Of a stretch of DNA of 38,211 nt, positions 16,461 to 23,031 are shown piece after piece (within the stretch, counting starts at the first letter, position 1; every line of letters begins with the position of its first letter). Origin of the DNA: Singulisphaera sp. (GTDB taxonomy: Bacteria; Planctomycetota; Planctomycetia; Isosphaerales; Isosphaeraceae); assembly GCA_027451445.1 (NCBI GenBank), contig DAIDJG010000192.1, forward strand, positions 1 through 38,211, given 5' to 3'. The position numbers and the translations under genes are program-made. The notes beneath the pieces were generated by a model, which was not told the origin of the DNA, did no database searches, and worked only from the letters and a program-made list of their open reading frames with translations.

Positions 16461-17969
16461 CTAGGCGAGCGCGGTCTTTCCTTGCGGAACGGCCGGGGGA
16501 TGCACGAGCACTGCAAGGATTTCGCCGACCCGCTCGGGACCGAGTGCCTCGGCCGCACGACTGGCCCCGGCCCAGTTCGTCAGCTCGTCGTACGGGATCG
16601 ACGCCAGCGCGGCGACGCGCTCCACGACGTCCGCGGAGGGGGGCGGGAGGTTAGGAATCGGCTGGATGCCGTCGTACGTCCAGATCCGGTATTTCACATC
16701 CGCGATCGGCTCGCGAGGGTCCGGCGACGGCACGCGATCCACCGCCATCCGTAACCGCAGCTCGCGGCCGATGGCCTCGCCTTCGAGACGAAACGCCAGG
16801 TGGTTGCTGGGCGCTTCGAGGCAAGCGAGGCCGATGCGGATTTCGCCCTGCGGTGCCTTCGATGGGTCGTCGACGATGGATTGGCGAAAGTGACGCAACA
16901 GGCTCGCGGTGGCGTCGCTGGGTTCGTCCGGTTCGGCCCAGAACGCCCGCTGGCAAAGTATGCCCGCGCGCCGGTCGCCCGCCTTCATGAGCGCGACCAC
17001 TTCGTTGAGGTGCTTTTCCTCGCCGCTCATCTTCCAACGGCAATAGAGAGCGGACGGCATGGCCCATTCTTGATGCGGTTCTCGAGCGAGGAGTTCGTCG
17101 TACCAGGCCAGGGCCGCCGGCCACTGTTGGACTCCGAAGAAGGTGTCGCCCGCTTCGAGGTAGACGCTGAAGTTGTTGGGGTCGATCTGCTGGCTCACCC
17201 GAAACGCCTCTGCGGCCCCCTCGGGATCGCCTTTTTCGCGCAGGATCAACCCCAGGGCTGTAGCCAGGTACCAGCTCTCACCGGGTCCCATGGCGCGCTC
17301 GACCGCGGCCTCGGCGTCGTCCAGTCGGCCCGCCTTGCGGAGGAGGCCGGCCGTGAACATGAGGAGCTGGCCATTGTCGGGATGGACCGAACCCAAACGT
17401 TCGGCGAGCCGCGCCCAACGCTCGACCTCGCGAAGTTGCGGGAGCGGCGACTGTCTGGCTTCGGGGAATCGGATGAGCGTGGACGAGAGGAGACGGAGTC
17501 CCGTCTCGAGAGGCAACGTTTCCATGACGCCCAGGGGCTCGAGCCAGCTCAGGCCCCACGTCTCCAGGTAGCGCAGGGTCTTTTTGGCTTCGACGACATT
17601 CACCAGCAGCACGATCGCATCCGCGAGCCGCCCCTGCTTGTGCCAGATGTAGGCGCGCAGGGCCTCGGTACCCGTGTAGAGTTGCTCCCCGCGCGGGATC
17701 AATGACTCAGGATCGGAGCCCGCGGCCGCCAGATATCGCTCGAGCAATTCGACCCACTCCGCGTGGCCTGGGTCGAACAGGAGCAGGTTGGCGAGGTGCG
17801 ACGCGCCGTGCTTGAGGCTGTGGCCTGCCTCGATCTCGGCCTGCGCCACGAACCACTCGAATTCCGCCGTTCCCTGACGGAGCGCGATCGTGCTGTGGTC
17901 GCACCCACCGGGTTCGTCGGCTCCGGAATCACCACGTAGCTTCTTGACGAACCTTTGCCACCAGGACAT
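16461..17969 (-). CDS. TPR-repeat protein, ended early by an amber codon
   Basis: 502 residues from ATG 17969, chosen because a strong GAGGTGAT sits directly upstream; an upstream frame extends 32 codons but looks random. It begins MSWWQRFVKKLRGD and contains several TPR-like helical pairs, for example SLKHGASHLANLLLFDPGHA, DDAEAAVERAMGPGESWYLA, PEGAAEAFRVSQQIDPNNFS and FFGVQQWPAALAWYDELLAR. No signal peptide or membrane helix is seen, so it is probably cytosolic and mediates protein-protein contacts. The family is not one I can name. The frame continues for 118 codons after its TAG stop, so the natural protein may be about 620 residues. Confidence 0.8.
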   Translation of the reverse strand: MSWWQRFVKKLRGDSGADEPGGCDHSTIALRQGTAEFEWFVAQAEIEAGHSLKHGASHLANLLLFDPGHAEWVELLERYLAAAGSDPESLIPRGEQLYTGTEALRAYIWHKQGRLADAIVLLVNVVEAKKTLRYLETWGLSWLEPLGVMETLPLETGLRLLSSTLIRFPEARQSPLPQLREVERWARLAERLGSVHPDNGQLLMFTAGLLRKAGRLDDAEAAVERAMGPGESWYLATALGLILREKGDPEGAAEAFRVSQQIDPNNFSVYLEAGDTFFGVQQWPAALAWYDELLAREPHQEWAMPSALYCRWKMSGEEKHLNEVVALMKAGDRRAGILCQRAFWAEPDEPSDATASLLRHFRQSIVDDPSKAPQGEIRIGLACLEAPSNHLAFRLEGEAIGRELRLRMAVDRVPSPDPREPIADVKYRIWTYDGIQPIPNLPPPSADVVERVAALASIPYDELTNWAGASRAAEALGPERVGEILAVLVHPPAVPQGKTALA

Positions 17970-17972
17970 AAG

Positions 17973-17980
17973 ATCACCTC
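17973..17980 (-). promoter_or_regulatory. Ribosome binding site of the TPR gene
   Basis: Read on the minus strand, GAGGTGAT lies 3 bases before ATG 17969. It decides this start over the longer upstream frame. Confidence 0.7.
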
Positions 17981-18120
17981 GTCGGCCGAATGGTGTCGAA
18001 TTCCGCGGGTCGCGACCCAAGGGCACATGATCGTGCGAATCACAGTCGTCCGCAATCGAATTCACCGGTCCGATTGGGTTGCGCCGTTGGCAGACGGCAG
18101 AACGTGCACTTCGCTGACCC

Positions 18121-18176
18121 GTGCACGAGATTCTGCGGAACCGGACCGCTAGCTACAGTGCGCGTCCTGGCGTCCC
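18121..18176 (+). repeat. Copy B of the 56-bp dispersed repeat
   Basis: This is the most diverged copy: TACAGTGC replaces TAAAATGC, but GAGATTC, GCGGAA, ACCGC, GTCC and GGCGT are kept at the same spacing as in copy A. It lies 66 bases before copy C in the region between the TPR and PEP-CTERM genes. Confidence 0.6.
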
Positions 18177-18186
18177 CCAGTTGCTT

Positions 18187-18242
18187 TGGAGCGCGGCTCC
18201 GAGGAAACGAACTGTCCGTTAAAATGCATGTCCCGACGTGGC
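18187..18242 (+). repeat. Copy C of the 56-bp dispersed repeat
   Basis: It has GAGCGCGGCTCCGAGGAAAC, then GTTAAAATGCATGTCC and GACGT, aligned without gaps to copies A and D. It is about 100 bases upstream of the PEP-CTERM start. Confidence 0.7.
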
Positions 18243-18329
18243 CGTCGGAGTAGAAACGCAGCCGTTTAATATTGACAGGAAGAGGTACATCCTCAATTCT
18301 TTGCGCTCGCGACAATGTCGTGAACACTC

Positions 18330-18338
18330 AAGGAGGAG
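18330..18338 (+). promoter_or_regulatory. Strong ribosome binding site of the PEP-CTERM gene
   Basis: AAGGAGGAG, 4 bases before ATG 18343, fixes the start over an open frame that extends 35 codons further upstream. Confidence 0.85.
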
Positions 18339-18342
18339 CGAA

Positions 18343-19059
18343 ATGCGCCTGGTGACTCTTGCAACTCTCGGTCTCGCGATCATCGGATTCGCCCTCTGTT
18401 CCTCGGCGCACGCGGATCCTCTCATCCTGACATTCACGGGCACGGCGTTCGGTGCACCTTTACTTGCGGACTTTCCGCTCGCTGCCTCGGGAATCCCCGA
18501 TGACGCGACCAGCGGTGTCAGTGGTCAGTGGTTCGCAATCACCGACGAGCCGATCAACGTCCTCATTCAGCCGTTCGTTTACCCTTCCCCGGGGCAGGTG
18601 TATCCGTTTACCAGTTCGTTCAACATGCAAGTGACCCTGAGTGGGCTGAACGGGAACCCGGGCGTCGCCGCGACCGAAACCTTGTCAGGCCCCATTTCCG
18701 GCAGCTACGGTCCCATTCAATCGGCCAACGATATAATACCCGTCACGGTGTCGGGCAGTGCGGTTGCGACCAACTTGATTCTGCAACCCGGGGTGACCCT
18801 GAGCGAACTGCCATCCTGGTTTCCGGGAATGGGGGTTACCCTGCACGCTGTGCTCCGTCCAGATATTCCATATCATAATCTGTACGTAGACGCGGATCTC
18901 ATACCAGGCTCGCCTCAGAACATTCCGGAGCCGTCGTCGCTGCTGACTTTTGCCGGAGTTGCCCTCGCGATCAGCCGGGGCTTCAGCCGCCGGAAGACCC
19001 GACGACACGAACATCGCGGTCTTGCGAGCGCGATGCGAGGGGAACGAGCCGCCAGTTAA
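18343..19059 (+). CDS. Exported PEP-CTERM domain protein with an unusual C-terminal tail
   Basis: 238 residues. A signal peptide (1-24, hydrophobic LATLGLAIIGFALCSSAHA) is followed by a polar, Ser/Pro/Gly-rich body without cysteines in the mature part. The C-terminus has IPEPSSLLTFAGVALAIS and a basic cluster (RGFSRRK, about 194-218), the PEP-CTERM sorting signal recognised by exosortase and expected to be cleaved. Such proteins normally end within a few residues of the basic cluster; this one runs on for 20 residues (219-238). The last dozen or so are encoded by repeat copy D, which also supplies the TAA. The body matches no domain I recognise; a surface or extracellular-matrix role is inferred from the sorting signal. 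No exosortase gene is in the window. Confidence 0.85.
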   Translation: MRLVTLATLGLAIIGFALCSSAHADPLILTFTGTAFGAPLLADFPLAASGIPDDATSGVSGQWFAITDEPINVLIQPFVYPSPGQVYPFTSSFNMQVTLSGLNGNPGVAATETLSGPISGSYGPIQSANDIIPVTVSGSAVATNLILQPGVTLSELPSWFPGMGVTLHAVLRPDIPYHNLYVDADLIPGSPQNIPEPSSLLTFAGVALAISRGFSRRKTRRHEHRGLASAMRGERAAS

Positions 19060-19080
19060 AACGCACGTCCTGGAACCTCC
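19024..19080 (+). repeat. Copy D of the dispersed repeat, overlapping a gene end
   Basis: It aligns without gaps to copies A and C (GAGCGCGATGCGAGGGGAAC, then GTTAAAACGCACGTCC). Its first half encodes the last dozen residues of the PEP-CTERM protein, and its conserved TTAAAA block provides the stop codon at 19057-19059. Confidence 0.7.
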
Positions 19081-19541
19081 CTGCACTCTCAACGATTGAG
19101 CCGGACCTCAGTTTCGAAAGCCGTAGCCAGCGAACGCAACTTCACGCCTTCGGACTCTGAGAACGAACGGTGAACCCGGCGGCTGGTCTTGTCTGCCCGC
19201 TTGCCCCGCGGCTCGTCGAAGGCCAACCTCTTGGTTCGTCCGGGCTATTGATGAGATTCTAAATTGATCTAGTTTATTTGCCTCGAATACTTCGAGATAC
19301 CCCGGAACCGCGAGCTAACGGATACTATACGTCCGATCATCGAGCGAGAGCAGCAGTTAGGGAATGCCGGGAACGCAACGAGAATCCCCGATCGCGCGGT
19401 TGTCCGCTCCGTGCCAGCCGTGACTCCAAGGTCCCGAGCTTTGGCCCGAGAGGACGCCAGTCGAGCGTGAGGGTCTTCCGATAAACCGTCACAGGTGGTT
19501 GGGCGGCGCTGCCGGCCCCGGAAGACCTGGAGCGACACCAC
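19081..19541. other. Intergenic stretch, nothing recognised
   Basis: 460 bases between the PEP-CTERM gene and the acidic membrane protein. Short frames on both strands are low-complexity Arg/Ser/Pro translations without ribosome sites. No hairpin, promoter or RNA gene can be supported. Confidence 0.4.
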
Positions 19542-20750
19542 GTGCAACGTGACGAACCCGCTCTTTCCTCACAACCGCTTGAAGCATCGCGGTCGTTGCG
19601 GCCGCGGCTGTCCCTCGCTCGCGTGCGGGCGTGGGTCTGGCCAGCCGCATTGGCCGTTTCGATGCTGGCGACGAGCCTGGCGATGGCCTTCTGGGCCTCG
19701 GTCTGGCTCGTCCCTCCCTACCTGGTACTTATGGGCTGGCTGCTCTGGCCGGCGATCGATCCGCGCGGTCACGCGCGACAACATCGAGAGCCGGTCGAGT
19801 CCGAGTCCCAAGGGATCGGATCGGGAGAAGCACGCGCTGAGGAATCCGAGCGGGGCGATCGCAGCGCCGTGGACGACGCAACGGTCTCCCGACCGGTGGA
19901 AGGATCGGGATCCTCGCTCGAATCGGACACCGGTCCGGTCGGCGTCAAAACCAAACGTGCCCGGACTCGGACACGTAAAGTCAAGCCCGCGCCGGTCGTT
20001 GAACCGCCCGCTACCGAGGTGACCTGGATTCGGGTCGGACCGGGCAAATTCGTCCGCGTTGAGGCTCCGGCAACTCCGGTCGCGGACGAGCCGTCCGCCA
20101 CACCGGCGGAGCCGGAGCCGGCCGACGCGCTCCTATCGCCGGTTTCAGACGATGCCCCGCGCGACGAGGTCGACACCGCCCTGGCGGTCGAGGCTGAGCC
20201 CGCGCTGGCCGCCGATCGCGAAGATCGCGAAATCGAGCCGGAGCCCGCAGTGGCCGATCCGGAGACGGTCACCGACAGTCCGCTGCCGGACGACGTCTCC
20301 TCGTTGGTAACATCCGTAGAGGATCTTGCCGTCGACGCACCGACGCTCGAATCGAACGTTCCCACTGAGCCTATCAGTGAAGCGGCCGAAGAGGGACGTA
20401 CTGCGTCGGACGCGACGGTCCTCGAACCGGGTATCGATTCGAGGGATGACGCTTGCACGGTCAGTCCCACGGCCGTGCCGGTCCCGAGTGTTGTGCACCC
20501 TGTCGAAGCCTTGCCTTCGACGTTCGGTCGCTCGCTCGTGATGACGTCGCAACGGTTGGGACCTCGCCGAGACCTCGTCCCTCGCGCCTTCGAGGGGCGT
20601 CCGCCAATCGAGCGGTTCGCGTTCTCGGGACTGCAGGAACGGGTTACGCCCCTCCTCCGTCTGCGCTCGCGCCGAGGGCTGGGACGTGCTCAACTCGCCT
20701 GTCGGGCCTTTTTTGCCCGTTCGCCCCCACGGCGCAGGGGCTCGCGATGA
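19542..20750 (+). CDS. Membrane-anchored acidic disordered protein of unknown function
   Basis: 402 residues from a GTG with TGGAG upstream; no better start is in frame. Two close hydrophobic helices (about 32-70, VWPAALAVSMLATSLAMAFW and VWLVPPYLVLMGWLLWP) are followed by a long Glu/Asp/Ala/Pro/Ser-rich region (about 75-345), certainly disordered. Within it lies a basic patch KTKRARTRTRKVKPAP and a short folded-looking motif VTWIRVGPGKFVRVEAP (about 157-173). The tail (about 350-402) is Arg-rich and ends PPRRRGSR. The split between acidic and basic parts suggests a scaffold or nucleic-acid/protein tether, but this is inference. Confidence 0.7.
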   Translation: MQRDEPALSSQPLEASRSLRPRLSLARVRAWVWPAALAVSMLATSLAMAFWASVWLVPPYLVLMGWLLWPAIDPRGHARQHREPVESESQGIGSGEARAEESERGDRSAVDDATVSRPVEGSGSSLESDTGPVGVKTKRARTRTRKVKPAPVVEPPATEVTWIRVGPGKFVRVEAPATPVADEPSATPAEPEPADALLSPVSDDAPRDEVDTALAVEAEPALAADREDREIEPEPAVADPETVTDSPLPDDVSSLVTSVEDLAVDAPTLESNVPTEPISEAAEEGRTASDATVLEPGIDSRDDACTVSPTAVPVPSVVHPVEALPSTFGRSLVMTSQRLGPRRDLVPRAFEGRPPIERFAFSGLQERVTPLLRLRSRRGLGRAQLACRAFFARSPPRRRGSR

Positions 20751-20805
20751 GTCGGCAAGTCAGCTTGCGACAGGGGTCAGTGAGACCTCCTGCCATTCCG
20801 AATGT

Positions 20806-20827
20806 AGGGCCGGCGATTGCCGGCCCT
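20806..20827. terminator. Hairpin between convergent genes, probable bidirectional terminator
   Basis: A perfect 9-bp stem AGGGCCGGC/GCCGGCCCT closes a GATT loop. It lies between the ends of the plus-strand acidic protein (20750) and the minus-strand sigma factor (20851). On the plus strand a weak T run follows only about 20 bases later, so function is inferred mainly from position and stem strength. Confidence 0.6.
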
Positions 20828-20850
20828 GCGCATTATCCGATAGGACCGTT

Positions 20851-21711
20851 TTAGTTCCCCACCTGGCCGCGCATCTCGTCATTCAGAGCGACCATGAGCT
20901 TCAGGATCGCCTGATTCTCGAGTTGACGGACGCGTTCGCGGGTAAGGCCGAGGTTTTCGCCCACCTCGCGCAGGGTCATGGGCGAGTAGGGTTCGAGGCC
21001 GAACCGCATGCGGATGACCGTGGCTTCGCGGTTCTCCAACTGTTCGATCCGCTGGAAGATGCGGTCGAGGTCGTCCGACTCGATCAGCAGATCGTCGGGC
21101 GCACGCGAGCGGTCGTCCGTCAGGACGTCGTCGAGAGCGAAGTTCTCGTCTTCGTTGCCCTCGGAGTGAGGGATCAGGTTGTTGACCTTGATCGCCTTGG
21201 CGACGATGCCGACCTTCTTCTTCGAGAGCCGGAGCACCTTGCCCACTTCGTCGGGTGTGGGGGGACGTCCGAGACGCTCGGTGAGCACGTGACTGACGCG
21301 CTTCCACTTGGCCAGAAGGCTGACCATGTAGGCGGGGAGGCGGATGGGCTTCCCCTGGTTCATCACGGCGCGACGGATCGATTGCTTGATCCAGTAGCTG
21401 GCATACGTGCTGAAGCGAGTGTCCATCATGCCGTCGAATCCCTCGACGGCTCGCATCAGGCCGAGGTTCCCTTCCTCGATCAGGTCTTCCAGCGACAGTC
21501 CCTTACCGACGTACCCGCGCGCGATGTTGACCACAAGGCGCAAGTTCGCCTTCACCATATGCTCACGCGCATACGGGTCGCCTAGCGATACACGCTCGGC
21601 CAACTCGCGCTCTTCTTGCGCAGTGAGCAATGGTGTGTCGTTAATGTCGTGGAGATAGATCTGGAGCGGGGAGTTTCCGCTCGATTCGCGTCGCGCGGCG
21701 CGAGAGGTCAT
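20851..21711 (-). CDS. Sigma-70 family RNA polymerase sigma factor (RpoD/SigA-related, no region 1.1)
   Basis: 286 residues from ATG 21711, with TGGAG upstream; the frame is open 75 codons further, but that part has no sigma homology. Region 1.2 is SPLQIYLHDINDTPLLTAQE. Region 2 carries NLRLVVNIARGYVGKGLSLE, DLIEEGNLGLMRAVEGFD and RFSTYASYWIKQSIRRAV. Region 3 is GRPPTPDEVGKVLRLSKKK. Region 4.2 is TLREVGENLGLTRERVRQLE, the -35-binding helix-turn-helix. Because region 1.1 is lacking, it is more likely a group 2 factor than the essential housekeeping sigma; planctomycetes often carry several. The 5' leader holds an 11-bp perfect inverted repeat (21912-21941). Confidence 0.9.
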   Translation of the reverse strand: MTSRAARRESSGNSPLQIYLHDINDTPLLTAQEERELAERVSLGDPYAREHMVKANLRLVVNIARGYVGKGLSLEDLIEEGNLGLMRAVEGFDGMMDTRFSTYASYWIKQSIRRAVMNQGKPIRLPAYMVSLLAKWKRVSHVLTERLGRPPTPDEVGKVLRLSKKKVGIVAKAIKVNNLIPHSEGNEDENFALDDVLTDDRSRAPDDLLIESDDLDRIFQRIEQLENREATVIRMRFGLEPYSPMTLREVGENLGLTRERVRQLENQAILKLMVALNDEMRGQVGN

Positions 21712-21911
21712 GACCAGAGGCTCCAGGGTACGTTGTCGAATTCCGTTGGGCGCCTTCGCAATCCCGGGCTGCTCTCGCACGTGCATTCCTGCCTTGGAGA
21801 GAGGCATCCGGGCTTGGACTCGACACTCGAACCTAGGCTGCATACTCGCAAGCGCCAATGGCCGCGGGCGGGTGGTTTTGAGCTTTTTAAGAAGTGCGCT
21901 GACCAAACTCG

Positions 21912-21941
21912 ACACCGTGTTCGGGAAAAGGAACACGGTGT
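21912..21941. promoter_or_regulatory. Perfect 11-bp inverted repeat upstream of the sigma gene
   Basis: ACACCGTGTTC and GAACACGGTGT flank an 8-base loop. It lies about 200 bases before the sigma start and 70 bases after the SWIM gene stop, both on the minus strand. There is no U run, so an operator or RNA structure is as likely as a terminator. Confidence 0.5.
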
Positions 21942-21959
21942 GGAGTGTTGACGTCGTAC

Positions 21960-21975
21960 GAGCCCGAAAGGGCTC
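21960..21975 (-). terminator. Short hairpin after the SWIM gene
   Basis: A perfect 6-bp stem GAGCCC/GGGCTC with a 4-base loop (TTTC on the minus strand) lies 37 bases beyond the SWIM stop codon. The stem is strong but no U tract follows, so terminator is a tentative call for the five-gene operon. Confidence 0.4.
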
Positions 21976-22011
21976 CGGCAGCGTTCGAACTCCGGGAACG
22001 CCGCTGTTGCC

Positions 22012-23007
22012 TTAACGCGGCTTTTTCGCCTTTTCCTTCGCGGCGCGTTTCGTGGCTGGCTTTTTCGCGGTCTTGGGGGTGGCTTTCGTTGCGGCGGCTT
22101 TCGTTGCGGCGGCCTTCTTCGTGGGAACGGTGACCGCATCGTCGCTGGCCACAGCCTTCTTCGCGGTCCCGGGTTTCTTTGCGGCCGGCTTTGCAGGGGC
22201 TGCCTTCGCGGCTGCGGCTTTCTTTGGGGCGCGGGGCTTCTTTGCCGCGGGTTTTTCTGAAACCGGGGCCTCCGCTTGCACAGCGGCTCCGTCGCCAATC
22301 TCGATGTCGAAGATGGCGCCCAGATCATCGTTCGCGATCGTGGGGGCGTTGGAACCGGTGCCAAGGGGAGCGGCGGGGATCGCTTGCTCGATCAGTTCCA
22401 GATGATCCACTCCACGCAGTTCGAACAGCATTTCCGGCGCGGTGTCAAACCGGTTGCCAATGCCGTACATAACGGCGGCAATATGTTTACACATGTAAGC
22501 GCCATCGGGGCAACTACAGCGCATGTGGATCTCTTTCGGCTTCGGGAAGAGCCCGTGCCCTTTCTCGGTCACCAGCTCCATCACGGCCTTCGAGAGCTTG
22601 CCTTTGAGCAGCTCGACGAGGGTGCCGATCTTGCCGACGGACTGCGACTTCAACCGGCTCCAGTCCTCTTTCGGCAGCGCGGCGATATCGATGTTAACCT
22701 CGTAAACCTCCGACCCGCTCACCAGGGCCTCGATCCGCCCCTTGCTGATCTTCAGATGCACGACGGAGCCGTTGCGCACGTATGTCCGCCCGCGCGGCAG
22801 GCGGTTGGCGAAGTCGCTGTAACTCTCGAGGTTGGTACACCAGGCCTTACCCCAGAAGGTCGAAGCGATGGTGCGCCCCTCGATGCGCACGGGCGCAATC
22901 GCCTGTCCCTTCTTGATCCGCTTGGCGACTTCACGCTCCGCCTGAGCGCGTCGCTGTGCCACGGGAACGTAAGGCTTATAGCCCCAGTAATCGTCGTACC
23001 TGCCCAT
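22012..23007 (-). CDS. SWIM zinc-finger protein with a histone-H1-like Lys/Ala tail
   Basis: 331 residues. The N-terminal part (1-150) includes RTIASTFWGKAWCTNLESYS and NRLPRGRTYVRNGSV, typical of SWIM proteins encoded beside SNF2 helicases. The SWIM zinc site is CSCPDGAYMCKH: Cys164, Cys166, Cys173 and His175 (CxC-x6-CxH). From about 250 to 331 the chain is almost only Lys, Ala, Pro and Thr (AAKKP, AAAKAAPAKPAAKKP), like eukaryotic H1 tails and bacterial HU/Hc1-like tails, so DNA or RNA binding is likely. It begins 24 bases after the SNF2 stop, so the two are surely cotranscribed. The biological role of the pair is not established. Confidence 0.9.
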   Translation of the reverse strand: MGRYDDYWGYKPYVPVAQRRAQAEREVAKRIKKGQAIAPVRIEGRTIASTFWGKAWCTNLESYSDFANRLPRGRTYVRNGSVVHLKISKGRIEALVSGSEVYEVNIDIAALPKEDWSRLKSQSVGKIGTLVELLKGKLSKAVMELVTEKGHGLFPKPKEIHMRCSCPDGAYMCKHIAAVMYGIGNRFDTAPEMLFELRGVDHLELIEQAIPAAPLGTGSNAPTIANDDLGAIFDIEIGDGAAVQAEAPVSEKPAAKKPRAPKKAAAAKAAPAKPAAKKPGTAKKAVASDDAVTVPTKKAAATKAAATKATPKTAKKPATKRAAKEKAKKPR

Positions 23008-23031
23008 GGGTGTCGCTCACCTTGTGTCCGA

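Noticed and set aside
16461-16463. Pyrrolysine coding at the TAG
   Set aside because: There is no pyl gene in the window, and a simple nonsense change or error explains it.
20703-20719. CGGGC/GCCCG hairpin with a T-rich loop as a terminator
   Set aside because: The T residues are in the loop, not after the stem, and it lies inside the coding region.
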